Notes: generated by a model from the letters alone, not told the origin. 64,000 nucleotides of DNA from Curvibacter cyanobacteriorum (GCF_028649475.1 NZ_JAQSIP010000001.1:1-64000); one strand, 5' to 3'. Positions 17,417 to 26,898 are shown, numbered from the stretch's first letter. Translations and numbers: made by a program.

Positions 17417-18535
17417 GTGCACATCAACAGCAGTCAACTCGTTTCCCGTCTCCAGGCTTGGGCCTTGGAGCTCGGATTTTCCCAAATTGGCGTGGCCGGC
17501 GTCGACCTGAGCAGCGCCGAGCCAGGCTTGGAGGCTTGGCTGGCCGCCGGGTTCCACGGCAGCATGGCTTACATGGCCAGCCACGGTTTGAAGCGGGCCC
17601 GACCGGCCGAGTTGCTGCCCGGCACCGTGAGCGTGCTCACGGCGCGCATGGATTATCGACCCGCCCACAGCCCGTCGGACTGGGTGGCGCTGGAATGGGC
17701 CCGCCATCAGCGGCCGCAAGAGGGGGTGGTGTCGGTCTATGCCCGGGGGCGTGATTATCACAAGGTCCTGCGCAGCCGATTGCAAAAACTCGCCGATCGC
17801 CTGGCCGCCGAGGTGGGCCCGTTGGGCCACCGGGTGTTCACCGATTCGGCGCCGGTGCTGGAGGTCGAGCTGGCCCAGCGCAGCGGCCAGGGCTGGCGCG
17901 GCAAGCACACCTTGTTGCTGAACCGCGAGGGGGGCTCCCTGTTCTTCCTGGGCGAGATCTACCTCGACCTCGCGCTGCCCCCCACCGCCCCGGTGTCGGC
18001 CCACTGCGGCCAATGCAGCGCCTGCCTCACCGCCTGCCCCACCCAGGCCATCGTGGCGCCTTACCGCCTGGACGCGCGGCGCTGCATTTCCTACCTGACC
18101 ATCGAGCACGACGGGCCGATCCCGTTGGCCTTGCGGCCGCTGATGGGCAACCGCATCTACGGCTGCGACGACTGCCAGCTGGCGTGTCCGTGGAACAAAT
18201 ACGCGCAACGCTCGGCGCTGCCCGACTTTGACGAGCGTGCGGGCCTGTCGGGGGCCAGCCTGCTCACCTTGCTGGCGTGGTCGGAGGCCGAGTTCCTGCG
18301 CCACACCGAGGGCGGGCCGATTCGGCGCATCGGTCACGCGCGTTGGCAGCGCAACCTCAGCGTGGCGGCGGGCAATGCCTTGCGGGCAGGGCGCCTGCCG
18401 GCGGGCGAGGCGCAGGCCCTGCGCGTGGCGCTGCAGGCCCTGCGCAACGGTGCCTCGGACTGGATGCAGGAGCACCTGGACTGGGCGCTCGCGGCAGGTC
18501 CTAGCGCAACACCCCCAGCGCAAACGGCAGGCTGA
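17417..18535 (+). CDS. queG: Epoxyqueuosine reductase
   Basis: QueG reduces epoxyqueuosine to queuosine in tRNA, the last step of queuosine synthesis, using cobalamin and two 4Fe-4S clusters. It has 372 residues, close to the usual length. The cluster motifs are CGQCSACLTACPTQAI and CDDCQLACPWNK, and the first domain has the FTDSAPVLEVELAQRSGQGW segment. GTG 17417 is chosen because the protein homology begins there and a TACAAT box sits 6 bases upstream. The 3' end overlaps the convergent AEC gene by 35 bases. Confidence 0.95.
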   Translation: MHINSSQLVSRLQAWALELGFSQIGVAGVDLSSAEPGLEAWLAAGFHGSMAYMASHGLKRARPAELLPGTVSVLTARMDYRPAHSPSDWVALEWARHQRPQEGVVSVYARGRDYHKVLRSRLQKLADRLAAEVGPLGHRVFTDSAPVLEVELAQRSGQGWRGKHTLLLNREGGSLFFLGEIYLDLALPPTAPVSAHCGQCSACLTACPTQAIVAPYRLDARRCISYLTIEHDGPIPLALRPLMGNRIYGCDDCQLACPWNKYAQRSALPDFDERAGLSGASLLTLLAWSEAEFLRHTEGGPIRRIGHARWQRNLSVAAGNALRAGRLPAGEAQALRVALQALRNGASDWMQEHLDWALAAGPSATPPAQTAG

Positions 18536-19406
18536 CCATGCCCAGCAGGGTGGACAGCGTCACCAGGCCCGCCACATAGGCGCCGTTGTAGCCCATGCGG
18601 GCGGCCAGCACATAGCAGGTCGAGGCCGTGGGCAGCGCCGAGAACGCCAGCAGCACCGTGGTCTGCACCGAATCCAGCTGAAACGCACGCGCCAGGCACC
18701 AGGCCAGCAGGGGCAGCACCAGGTGCCGGATGCCGAGCACCGCGCCCGCCAGGGTTTTGGCGCGGGCCAACTGGCCCAGTTCCATGCCGGCGCCTGCGGC
18801 CATCAGGCCCAGGGCCAGTGAGGCCGATCCGATGCGCGACACCGTGGGCTCCAGCCACACCGGCAGGCTGAAGCCCGCCAGGTTGGCCACCAGGCCGCTG
18901 GCCGTGGCCAGCACCAGCGGGTTGCGCAACACCTCACCCAGGAAGCCGCGCTGCGCGTGGCGCGCCATCGGCCACACGGCGGCGATGTTGAAGATCGGCA
19001 CGCACACGCCAATCAGCACCGCGATCAGCAGCATGCCCTGCGGGCCTGCAAGCCGGTCGGTGATGGCCAGTGCGATGAAGGAGTTGAAGCGAAACGCCAC
19101 TTGCACGCTGGCCGGGTGTTCCCGCCCGCGCATGCGGCGCCCCAACCAGGGCAACCAGGGCAGGCCATACGACAGCGCAATGCCCGCCAGTCCCATCAGC
19201 ACGCCGGCCATCAACAAGCCCGACGCGGCATCGAGGTTGAGCGGGCTGCGCACGATCGACTGAAACAACAGCACCGGGAACAAAAAGAAGTACACCAGGC
19301 TCTCAACCTGCTGCCAGACCGTGCGGTTCAAGGCGGTGTATCGGCACAGCAGAAACCCGCAAAGAATGAGCGAGAAGTCAGGAAAAAGCAGTTGGGCGTA
19401 GTTCAC
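18501..19406 (-). CDS. AEC family (auxin efflux carrier-like) transporter
   Basis: A 301-residue membrane protein with about ten hydrophobic helices in two five-helix halves. Family features are FLLCRYTALNRTVWQQVESLVYFFLFPVLLF at the start (positions about 12-45) and the second-half segment GLMAAGAGMELGQLARAK. It probably exports or imports a small organic acid such as malonate or malate; substrate is unknown. I chose GTG 19406 rather than the longer frame from 19550: a TATTCT box ends 6 bases before it and the N-terminal extension looks non-coding. It is divergent from a Bug protein gene. Confidence 0.85.
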   Translation of the reverse strand: MNYAQLLFPDFSLILCGFLLCRYTALNRTVWQQVESLVYFFLFPVLLFQSIVRSPLNLDAASGLLMAGVLMGLAGIALSYGLPWLPWLGRRMRGREHPASVQVAFRFNSFIALAITDRLAGPQGMLLIAVLIGVCVPIFNIAAVWPMARHAQRGFLGEVLRNPLVLATASGLVANLAGFSLPVWLEPTVSRIGSASLALGLMAAGAGMELGQLARAKTLAGAVLGIRHLVLPLLAWCLARAFQLDSVQTTVLLAFSALPTASTCYVLAARMGYNGAYVAGLVTLSTLLGMVSLPFALGVLR

Positions 19407-19525
19407 CGGGCAAGAATAACAGCCGGGGCGCGCTCGGGTTTGCCCGTAGTGGAGAAACACATGCTGACGCCTCGCAGAAGCCGTTACGATCTCGCACTGA
19501 ATTACGGTTCTCAAGGAGATAAACA

Positions 19526-20488
19526 ATGCACCGCCGCACCTGGACTGCACTCATGCTCAGCGCGCTGACCAGCGCCACCTTCGCCCAAAGCTACCCCAAC
19601 AAGCCCATCCAACTGGTGGTGCCGTTCGCCCCCGGCGGCACCACGGACATCATTGCCCGCACCATTGCCGACCCCTTGAGCAAGGCCCTGGGCCAACCGG
19701 TGGTGGTGGTCAACAAGGCCGGTGGCGGCGGTGTGGTGGGCGCGACCGAAACCGCGCGCGCCGTGCCTGATGGCTACAGCCTGGGCGTGGCCACCGTGTC
19801 GACCACGGCGGCTAACCCGGCCATCAACCCCAAGATCGCCTACAACCCGCTGACCGACTTCTCGCCCATCATCAATGTGGCGGCCACGCCCAACATCATT
19901 GCGGTGCACCCCAGCTTCCCGGCCAAGGACTACAAGGGCTTTGTGGCCGAGGTCAAGAAATCGCCCGGCAAGTACTCGTACTCGTCGTCGGGCACGGGCG
20001 GCATTGGCCACCTGCAGATGGAGCTGTACAAGAACCTCGCGGGTCTGTTCATCACCCACATCCCCTACCGCGGTGCCGGCCCGGCCCTGAACGACACGGT
20101 CGCAGGTCAGGTGCCGATGATTTTTGACAACCTGCCGTCGGCCATGCCGTTCCTGCGTGAGAACCGCCTGGTGCCGATCGTGGTGGCCGCGCCCCAGCGC
20201 ATCCCCTCGCTGCCGAACGTGCCGACCTTCAAGGAAGTGGGCCTTGAGCCCGTGAACCGCATGGCCTACTACGGCATCTACGGCCCCAAAGGCCTGCCCA
20301 AGGAAGTCATCGACAAGGTCAACGCCGGCGTGCGCAAGGCCCTCGAAGACCCGGCAGTGCGCAAGCGCATCGAAGACACCGGCTCCTTCATTGTGGGCAA
20401 CAGCCCTGAGCAGTTCAGCGAGCAGATCAAGGCCGAGTTCGACACCTACAAGCGGGTCGTGACCCAGCAGAAGCTGACCCTGGACTGA
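19526..20488 (+). CDS. Bug-type tripartite tricarboxylate receptor (TctC family)
   Basis: A periplasmic solute-binding protein of 320 residues. A Sec signal ends near TSATFA, and the mature protein begins [25 protein letters not shown], the Bug hallmark with its ligand-binding glycines. [26 protein letters not shown] is the second family signature. AAGGAG sits 7 bases before the ATG. No TctA/TctB membrane genes are nearby, as is common for the large orphan Bug sets in Burkholderiales. The ligand, probably a carboxylate, cannot be told. An intrinsic terminator follows. Confidence 0.93.
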   Translation: MHRRTWTALMLSALTSATFAQSYPNKPIQLVVPFAPGGTTDIIARTIADPLSKALGQPVVVVNKAGGGGVVGATETARAVPDGYSLGVATVSTTAANPAINPKIAYNPLTDFSPIINVAATPNIIAVHPSFPAKDYKGFVAEVKKSPGKYSYSSSGTGGIGHLQMELYKNLAGLFITHIPYRGAGPALNDTVAGQVPMIFDNLPSAMPFLRENRLVPIVVAAPQRIPSLPNVPTFKEVGLEPVNRMAYYGIYGPKGLPKEVIDKVNAGVRKALEDPAVRKRIEDTGSFIVGNSPEQFSEQIKAEFDTYKRVVTQQKLTLD

Positions 20489-20518
20489 GTGCTTCGGCCC
20501 ACGGCTGATGCCCAGACA

Positions 20519-20543
20519 AGCCCGGCCCTGGCCGGGCTTTTTT
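20519..20543 (+). terminator. Terminator after Bug gene
   Basis: AGCCCGGCC pairs with GGCCGGGCT around a 2-base loop and is followed directly by TTTTT, 30 bases after the Bug stop and before xerD. Confidence 0.9.
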
Positions 20544-20586
20544 CATCTGCAGCGTGCGCCTCAGGCCGTGGCATAGTGCGGGTCTG

Positions 20587-21546
20587 ATGCCGCGTCCTGC
20601 CTCCCCCACCCCTGCCTCTGCCGCCAAGGCCGCTGCCCCGAGTGCGGTCCCGCTGCTGCCCGCCAGCCAGGAGGCGATCGATGCCTTCATCGATGCCTTG
20701 TGGCTGGAGGACGGCCTGGCCCGCAACACCCTCGCGGCCTACCGCAAGGACCTGAGCTTGTATGCGGGCTGGCTGGCGCCGCAGGGCCTGGCCCTTGACC
20801 AGACCGCCGAAGCGCAGTTGCGCCAGTACTTTGACGAGCGGCACGCCAGCACACGGGCCAGCACCTCGAACCGCCGCTTGACGGTGTTGCGGCGCTACTT
20901 CCATTGGGCGCTGCGGGAGCGCCGGGTCAGCGCCGACCCGACCCTGCGCCTGCTCGCGGCCCGTCAGCCACTGCGCGTGCCCAAGACCCTCAGTGAGGCC
21001 CAGGTCGAGGCCTTGCTCGCGGCCCCCGACACCAGCACCGCCCTGGGCCTGCGCGACCGCGCGATGCTGGAGCTGATGTATGCCAGTGGCCTGCGGGTGT
21101 CCGAACTCGTTGGCCTGCGCCTGTTTGAGCTGGGCTTGAAGGAAGGCGTGCTCAAGGTCATGGGCAAGGGCGACAAGGAGCGTTTGGTGCCGTTTGGCGA
21201 GGTGGCGCGCGACTGGCTGACCCGCTACCTCGGCCAGGCCCGGGCCCAGATCCTCGGTGGGCAAAGCTCGGACGACCTGTTCGTCACCCAACGCGGCCAG
21301 CGCATGACGCGGGTCATGTTCTGGGTCATCGTGCGCAAGAACGCGCAGTTGGCCCACATCCATGCGCCCTTGTCACCCCACACGCTGCGCCACGCCTTTG
21401 CCACCCACCTGTTGAACCACGGGGCGGACCTGCGTTCGGTGCAGCTTTTGCTGGGCCACGCGGACATTTCGACCACCACCATCTACACCCATGTTGCGCG
21501 TGAGCGGCTGCGTCAGTTGCACGCGGCGCACCACCCGCGCGGTTGA
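20587..21546 (+). CDS. xerD: Site-specific tyrosine recombinase XerD
   Basis: XerD acts with XerC at dif to resolve chromosome dimers under FtsK control. It has 319 residues. The N-terminal SAM-like domain has EDGLARNTLAAYRKDL. The catalytic domain has Arg in ASGLRVSELVGL, then HTLRHAFATHLL (HxxR), LLGHADISTTTIYTH with the second His and the nucleophile Tyr. I place the start at ATG 20587; a GTG 33 bases upstream is in frame but lies close to the terminator. The call XerD over XerC rests on overall resemblance, so it is slightly less sure than the recombinase call. Confidence 0.9.
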   Translation: MPRPASPTPASAAKAAAPSAVPLLPASQEAIDAFIDALWLEDGLARNTLAAYRKDLSLYAGWLAPQGLALDQTAEAQLRQYFDERHASTRASTSNRRLTVLRRYFHWALRERRVSADPTLRLLAARQPLRVPKTLSEAQVEALLAAPDTSTALGLRDRAMLELMYASGLRVSELVGLRLFELGLKEGVLKVMGKGDKERLVPFGEVARDWLTRYLGQARAQILGGQSSDDLFVTQRGQRMTRVMFWVIVRKNAQLAHIHAPLSPHTLRHAFATHLLNHGADLRSVQLLLGHADISTTTIYTHVARERLRQLHAAHHPRG

Positions 21547-21589
21547 GCCCTTTGGCTGGGCCGTTGTCACTTTGACTTGAAGGAAGTTC

Positions 21590-22579
21590 ATGCACCTGTT
21601 GTCTCGCCGCCGCCTCTTGACCGCCGCGCCCCTGGCCCTGGGCTGGGGACCCTCCTGGGCGCAAAGCCCCAGCGTCCCGCCCTGGCCCAGCCGCCCGGTG
21701 CGCATCCTGGTGGCCTACCCGCCCGGGGGCGTCAGCGATGCCGTGGCCCGCTTGCTGGCCGAGCACCTGCAGCCGGCGCTGGGCGTGTCGGTGCTGATCG
21801 ACAACAAAGCTGGCGCCAGTGGGGCCATCGCGATGGACGCCGTGGCCAAATCAGCGCCCGACGGCTACACCCTGGGCTTCAGTGCCATCAGCCCCTTGAC
21901 CCTCAGCCCGCACCTGGGGCGCCTGCCTTACGACCCCTTGCTGGACCTGGTGCCGGTGGTGCAGGTGATGAGCTCGCCGGTGCTGTTGCTGGCCACCTCG
22001 GCCACGCCGGTGCGTGACCTGCCGACCCTGCTGGCGCAGGCACGCCAGCAACCGGGCCGCTGGCGCTGGGCCACGGCGGGCCAGGCGTCGCTGGGCCACA
22101 TCATGCTCGAGCAACTCAAGGCCGCGGCCCAGGTGGACATCACCCATGTGCCCTACAAGGGCGGCGGGCAGCAGATGACCGACGCGCTCAGCGGTCAGTT
22201 CGAGGTGCTGTCCACCAACGCCAGCGCGGCGGTGTTGCAGCACATCGCCTCGGGGCGCCTGCACCCCTTGGCGGTTGGCAGTGCGCAGCGCCTGGAGGCG
22301 CTGCCCAAGGTGCCCACGCTGCAGGAACTGGGCTTTGCCGCGGCCAACCTGGCCTCGCAGTTTGGTCTGGTGGCGCCAGCGCGCACCCCGAGCGCGGTGG
22401 TCGATCGCGTCAACTTGGAGGTCAACCGGGTGCTCGCCAAGCCCGAGGTGCGTCAGCGCCTGCTGGCGGCCGACAACCAGCCGGCTGGTGGCAAGCCGGC
22501 TGACTTTGCCCGCCTGGTGGCGCAGGAGTCCGAGGCCAACGCGCGCATCATCCGCGCCGCAGGCATCAAGCCGGATTGA
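21590..22579 (+). CDS. Bug-type tripartite tricarboxylate receptor (second copy)
   Basis: A second TctC/Bug periplasmic binding protein, 329 residues. The N-terminus MHLLSRRRLLTAAPLALG looks like a Tat signal, unlike the Sec-type signal of the other Bug gene 2 kb upstream. The mature start WPSRPVRILVAYPPGGVSDAVAR and ITHVPYKGGGQQMTDALSGQFE are the family signatures. GGAAG precedes the ATG. It follows xerD by 43 bases. No transporter membrane subunits are near, and the ligand is unknown. Confidence 0.92.
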   Translation: MHLLSRRRLLTAAPLALGWGPSWAQSPSVPPWPSRPVRILVAYPPGGVSDAVARLLAEHLQPALGVSVLIDNKAGASGAIAMDAVAKSAPDGYTLGFSAISPLTLSPHLGRLPYDPLLDLVPVVQVMSSPVLLLATSATPVRDLPTLLAQARQQPGRWRWATAGQASLGHIMLEQLKAAAQVDITHVPYKGGGQQMTDALSGQFEVLSTNASAAVLQHIASGRLHPLAVGSAQRLEALPKVPTLQELGFAAANLASQFGLVAPARTPSAVVDRVNLEVNRVLAKPEVRQRLLAADNQPAGGKPADFARLVAQESEANARIIRAAGIKPD

Positions 22580-22687
22580 GGGGCTGGTCGGGAGGACAAG
22601 CCAGCGCCGTGGGGCGCACTGGCTTGGGCCTCCGTTTGGTGCGCGCCACCGCCGTGATGGCACCAAAATGGGGCCCGTCGACCACGC

Positions 22688-23977
22688 TCAGTCGTTGAGC
22701 GATTCGGCCCAGTCCAGCGCTTGCAGGTGGGCCCAGTTGACCTGGCGGTTGGACAGGTGCAGCTCGGTCGCGACGCGGGCGAACACCGCATCGTCACCGG
22801 TCTCGCAAGCGATGGTCAGCTCGAGGAAAGGCCAGAACATGCCGGTCTTGTGCAGCAGGGCATCGACCACGTTCTGGGGCAGGGACACGGTGTCCAGCGC
22901 CTTGTCCAGCGAGATGCCCAGCATGGTGTCAAGCAGCGAGAACACGCCAACGATGAAGGCGTTGTCGCATTCCTCGGCGGGCAGCAGTTCGGCGGCCAGC
23001 AGTTCCATCAGGCGACCCCGCACCACCGCGGTGCTGCCCACCGCAGGTGGTGCACCTTCCTTGGACGTGGTCAGCAGCAGCGCGGCCCAACGGAACAGCT
23101 TCTTCATGCCCAGCATCATCACGGCGTGGCGGAACGAGGTGATCTCCACCTGCAGGCCAAAACCGGCCGAGTTGATGAAGCGCAGCAGGTTGAAGGACAG
23201 TGTCGGGTCCTTCTTGAGCAGGCTTTCGATCTCGCCCGCGTCGGCTTGTTTGCGCACCAAGTTGATCAGCTGGATGATCGTGGCCTGGGACGGCCGGATG
23301 GTCTTGGCCTGCACCAGCGAGGGCTTGGCGAACCAGAAGCCCTGGAACAGCTTGACCCCCAGCGCGCTCATGCGCTCGAACTGCTCGCCGGTCTCGACCT
23401 TCTCGGCAATCATCTCGGCGCGCGTGTTGGCGCGCGCGAACTTGATCAGCGGCTCGGCCAGGTCGGGCCGCAGGGTGTTCATTTCGATCTTGATGAACGA
23501 GGCCAGCGGCAGCCAGGACGCGTAGGCGCGGCGCAGCATCTGGTGCGGAAACGCGAGGCGAAAGCCACGTTCCTTCAGGGCGCCCAGCACAACGGCCCGC
23601 TCCTCGATCAAGGCCACGTCGTCGGTCGGCATCGGGGGCACTTCGAGTACCACCTTTTCGGGGCTGATCAGCTCCAGGTGGCCGCCGGCCAGACTGTCGT
23701 GGGTGCAGTTGATGAAGACGGTCTTCTTGCCCACCAGGGCTTCGGTGCCGGCATAGGACAGGGCGTTGAACAGCAGCGCCGCGTCGCTGGCCGCGGTGTG
23801 GGCCGTGGCGCGCGTGGAACGGTCAAACAGCTCGTAGCCAAACACCGCACGGTGCTCGTCCACGATGGGTTGGCGCGCGATGACGGCCGCGTTCTCGGTG
23901 TCCAGGTGCTGCTCAGCGCCTTCCGCGAGGGGGGCGGGCGCTGTTTCGGCCAGGGGGTGTTCCGAATGGGAGCTCAT
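22688..23977 (-). CDS. EAL-HDOD signalling protein, degenerate EAL (copy 1)
   Basis: A 429-residue cytoplasmic protein with an EAL-like domain (about residues 30-230) and an HDOD domain (about 225-420). The phosphodiesterase signature EAL is replaced by ELF in FGYELFDRS, and most metal ligands seem lost, though EKVETGEQF and LFQGFWFAKP remain. It is therefore unlikely to hydrolyse c-di-GMP; it may bind it or act as a protein scaffold, as proposed for YuxH/CdgJ-type proteins that affect motility. AGGAAGG precedes the ATG. A clear paralogue lies directly upstream. Confidence 0.88.
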   Translation of the reverse strand: MSSHSEHPLAETAPAPLAEGAEQHLDTENAAVIARQPIVDEHRAVFGYELFDRSTRATAHTAASDAALLFNALSYAGTEALVGKKTVFINCTHDSLAGGHLELISPEKVVLEVPPMPTDDVALIEERAVVLGALKERGFRLAFPHQMLRRAYASWLPLASFIKIEMNTLRPDLAEPLIKFARANTRAEMIAEKVETGEQFERMSALGVKLFQGFWFAKPSLVQAKTIRPSQATIIQLINLVRKQADAGEIESLLKKDPTLSFNLLRFINSAGFGLQVEITSFRHAVMMLGMKKLFRWAALLLTTSKEGAPPAVGSTAVVRGRLMELLAAELLPAEECDNAFIVGVFSLLDTMLGISLDKALDTVSLPQNVVDALLHKTGMFWPFLELTIACETGDDAVFARVATELHLSNRQVNWAHLQALDWAESLND

Positions 23978-24040
23978 GGTGGGACCTTCCTGAAGTGCGT
24001 TGACGCTGTTTTTATGGGGTTCGAGGGGCCGGCACCGGCC

Positions 24041-25312
24041 TCAGGCCTGGGTCACCATCTGGTCCGCCCAGGCCAGGGCCTGCAGGTGGGCCCAGTTGGC
24101 TTGCTGGCTGGTCAGCTTGAGCGCCTGGCAGGCGGCATTGAAGCGGCCTTCATCGCCCAACTCGCAGGCACTGGCCAGGTCGAGCAGCGGCGCATAGGGG
24201 CCGGTTTGGTGGATCAGCACTTCCATCACGGTGGGCGGCAAGGCCAGCATCTCCACCGCCTGGGCCATGGGCACGCCCAGCATCACGTCGAGCAGGGAGA
24301 AGATGCCCACCACAAACGCGTTGTCAGCGTCCTCGGGTGTCATGACTTCGGTGGCCAGCAGCTCCATCAGGCGACCGCGCACCACGGCCATGTTGCCGAT
24401 GGTGGCCTGGTCGGCACTGGACTTGGTGGCCGTCAACAGCAGGGCCGCCCAGCGGAACAGTTTCTTCAGGCCCAGCAGCATGACGGCCTGGCGGAACGAG
24501 GTCACCTCGCGGGCGTAGCCAAAGCCGGCCGAGTTGATCAGGCGCAGCAGGTTGAAGGCCAGGCCGGCGTCCTTTTTGAGCACGTCCTCGATCTCATCGG
24601 TGCTGGCTTGGTTGCGCACCAGGTTGATGAGCTGAATGATGTGCGCCTGCGACGGGCTGACCAGGCGGGTCTTGACCAGCGTGGGCTTGGCAAACCAGTA
24701 GCCCTGGAACAGCTGCACGCCCAGGCTGGACACGCGGTCGTACTGTTCGGCGGTCTCCACCTTCTCGGCGATCAGCGCCGCGTCGGTGCTGCGGCGCGCG
24801 GCCTTGATGACTTCTTTGAGCTGGCTGTTGGCGAGCAGGCTCAGGTCGAGCTTGACGAAGCTGGCGAGCGGGCGCCACAGGGCATAGGCCGGCTCCAGCA
24901 CGAACTGACCAAAGGCCAGTCGGAAGCCGCGCTGGCGCAGCTGCGCGAGGATGGGCAGGCGGTGTTCGATGTCCTGGCTGGAGGCGTGCTCCACCGCCGG
25001 GATCTCCAGCACCACCCGCTCGGGGTTGACCAGGTCGAGGTGGCCCCCCGCCAGGCTGGCGTGGGTGCAGTTGACGAACAGGAACAGTTTGCCGAACAGG
25101 TCCTCGTCACCGACGTGGGACAGGGCGTTGAAGACCAGGGAGACGTCGGAGGCGGCGGTGTGGTCGCCTTGGGCCTGGCTGCGGTCAAACAGCTCGTAGC
25201 CGACGACTTGGTGTCCGGCATCCACAATGGGCTGACGCGCGATCATGGGCGCACCTTTTTCCGCTCCAGCGTTGCGGGAAGGGGCTGGCGCGGCGATCGG
25301 GGGGACATTCAT
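24041..25312 (-). CDS. EAL-HDOD signalling protein, degenerate EAL (copy 2)
   Basis: A 423-residue paralogue of the next gene with the same order of domains. Shared blocks are IARQPIVD, GYELFDRS, FVNCTHASLAGGHL, AEKVETAEQ, LFQGYWFAKP, NLLRLINSAGFG and GLKKLFRWAALLL. Again ELF stands for EAL. It is separated by 63 bases from copy 1 and reads in the same direction, so the pair probably arose by tandem duplication and is transcribed together. A TAAAAT box at 25339-25344 on the minus strand may be its -10. Its ribosome site is weak. Confidence 0.88.
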   Translation of the reverse strand: MNVPPIAAPAPSRNAGAEKGAPMIARQPIVDAGHQVVGYELFDRSQAQGDHTAASDVSLVFNALSHVGDEDLFGKLFLFVNCTHASLAGGHLDLVNPERVVLEIPAVEHASSQDIEHRLPILAQLRQRGFRLAFGQFVLEPAYALWRPLASFVKLDLSLLANSQLKEVIKAARRSTDAALIAEKVETAEQYDRVSSLGVQLFQGYWFAKPTLVKTRLVSPSQAHIIQLINLVRNQASTDEIEDVLKKDAGLAFNLLRLINSAGFGYAREVTSFRQAVMLLGLKKLFRWAALLLTATKSSADQATIGNMAVVRGRLMELLATEVMTPEDADNAFVVGIFSLLDVMLGVPMAQAVEMLALPPTVMEVLIHQTGPYAPLLDLASACELGDEGRFNAACQALKLTSQQANWAHLQALAWADQMVTQA

Positions 25313-25403
25313 GGCGTGGCGTTTCTTTCTTTGGCCGTATTTTAGGGACGAACGGTGGACGGCACCGGATTGTTCCCTGCGCTGTCAACGGCTTTTCAAT
25401 CCC

Positions 25404-26222
25404 TTAACCGTTTTTGAGCCACGCCATCTCCACTTCCGTGAATCCTGCACGGCGACGCGCGTTTTCGTTGAAGGGTGGCTTCATGCGCGGCGCCTCGTAG
25501 CGCTGCGTCAGCACCGGGTAATGGGCGGTCGGGTCCAGGCCGGCGCGCTCGCACAGCCAGCGGTACCAGTGGTTGCCGATCGCCACATGGCCCACTTCGT
25601 CGCGCAGGATGATGTCGAGCACCGCGACCGCCTCCAGGGCGTCGGGACTGCCGATCTGGCGCAGCTTGGCCTGGATCAGCGGGGTGGCGTCCAGGCCGCG
25701 GGCCTCCAGCGTGCGCGGCACCAGGGCCATGCGGGCCAGGACATCGCCGGCCGTGCGCTCGCACATCGACCACAGGCCCTGGTGGGCCGGGAAGTCGCCA
25801 TAGTCCCAGGGCTGGCCCAGGTGCGGCATGCGCTGCAGGTGCTCGCGCAGCAGGGTGAAGTGGTAGGCCTCCTCGCGTGCCACCCGCAGCCAGTCGGCGT
25901 AGTAGTCGCGGGGCAGGCCGTCAAAGCGCCAGACCGCGTCCAGCGCGAGGTTGATGGCGTTGAATTCGATGTGGGCAATCGAGTGCAGCAGGGCGGCCCG
26001 GCCCTCGAGGGTGCTGGGTGAGCGTTTCACGACGCTGGTGTGCTTGACCAGCGGCGGGCGCTCGGGGTGACCAGGCAAGCACTGGCCGGGCGGCAGCACC
26101 GGGCCGCGCTCGGTGTCGAGCGTCAGTTGCTCGAATTGCGTGTGTAGTTCGACGGTGGCCGCGGCTTTTTGCGCGGGATCGGTGAGGCACAAGACCTGCA
26201 GTGCACGTTGACGGAGCTCCAT
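25404..26222 (-). CDS. Ferritin-like DUF455 family protein
   Basis: A 272-residue protein of the DUF455 family with a ferritin-like four-helix bundle. Likely iron ligands are visible as helix motifs: HIEFNAINLALDA, AREEAYHF, and the DEVGH of ILRDEVGHVAIG. A di-iron enzyme is possible; no reaction is known to me. I chose ATG 26222: a TAGAAT box on the minus strand ends 7 bases upstream, which fits a leaderless transcript. It is divergent from the gamma carbonic anhydrase gene. Confidence 0.85.
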   Translation of the reverse strand: MELRQRALQVLCLTDPAQKAAATVELHTQFEQLTLDTERGPVLPPGQCLPGHPERPPLVKHTSVVKRSPSTLEGRAALLHSIAHIEFNAINLALDAVWRFDGLPRDYYADWLRVAREEAYHFTLLREHLQRMPHLGQPWDYGDFPAHQGLWSMCERTAGDVLARMALVPRTLEARGLDATPLIQAKLRQIGSPDALEAVAVLDIILRDEVGHVAIGNHWYRWLCERAGLDPTAHYPVLTQRYEAPRMKPPFNENARRRAGFTEVEMAWLKNG

Positions 26223-26229
26223 CTCTACA

Positions 26230-26235
26230 ATTCTA
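26230..26235 (-). promoter_or_regulatory. -10 box of DUF455 gene, leaderless geometry
   Basis: TAGAAT on the minus strand, 7 bases before the ATG at 26222, with no Shine-Dalgarno between. Confidence 0.5.
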
Positions 26236-26332
26236 GGTTGCACTGGGTGGATGAAGCCTTGACCTGGGTCGGTCCTGACCTCGGCTTGATAAAGGGGCCG
26301 CCACCCCTAACATGGGATTTTTGGAGACAAGC

Positions 26333-26857
26333 ATGGCTGTGTATGAGTTGGATGGCGTGGCGCCGCAAGTGGCTGAATCGGCCTGGGTGGCCGACAGCGC
26401 CCAGGTGATGGGGCAGGTGAGTCTGGGGGCCGACGCCAGCGTCTGGTTTGGCACGGTGGTGCGTGGCGACACCGAGTCGATCTCGATCGGCGAGGGGTCC
26501 AACATCCAGGACGCCAGCGTGCTGCACGCCGACCACGGCAAGCCCCTGGTGGTGGGGCGCCATGTGACGGTGGGCCACCAGGTCATGCTGCACGGCTGCA
26601 CCATCGGGGACGAGTCGCTGATCGGCATCGGCGCCGTGGTGTTGAACGGGGCCCGCATTGGCAAGAACTGCCTGGTGGGGGCGGGTTCGCTGGTCACCGA
26701 GGGCAAAGAGTTCCCGGACGGCTCGATGATCCTGGGCAGCCCGGCCAAGGTGGTGCGCCAGCTCAGCCCGGAGCAGATCGAGGGGCTTCGCCAAAGCGCG
26801 AAGCATTACATTGACAACGCCCGCCGCTTCAAGGCGGGCCTGCGCCGCATCGACTGA
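26333..26857 (+). CDS. Gamma-carbonic anhydrase family protein (YrdA-like)
   Basis: A 174-residue left-handed beta-helix protein with hexapeptide repeats. Histidine metal ligands stand in [10 protein letters not shown] and [15 protein letters not shown], the layout of YrdA/PaaY proteins. Some of these have carbonic anhydrase or thioesterase activity, many have none measured. ATG 26333 has GGAG 7 bases upstream and is preferred over the ATG at 26312. hslO follows on the same strand 41 bases later. Confidence 0.92.
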   Translation: MAVYELDGVAPQVAESAWVADSAQVMGQVSLGADASVWFGTVVRGDTESISIGEGSNIQDASVLHADHGKPLVVGRHVTVGHQVMLHGCTIGDESLIGIGAVVLNGARIGKNCLVGAGSLVTEGKEFPDGSMILGSPAKVVRQLSPEQIEGLRQSAKHYIDNARRFKAGLRRID

Positions 26858-26898
26858 GCCAGGGGGCTTGGAGCGGCTGCGTTTTTCAGGAATTTTGC

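Noticed and set aside
22598-22627. Terminator between the second Bug gene and the EAL-HDOD gene
   Set aside because: CAAGCCAG and CTGGCTTG form a stem, but no T-tract follows on either strand; kept out of the feature list as unproven.
22721-25345. A rightward open frame of 874 codons
   Set aside because: It runs antisense across both EAL-HDOD genes and their intergenic gap; its apparent internal repeat only mirrors the duplication of the real genes.
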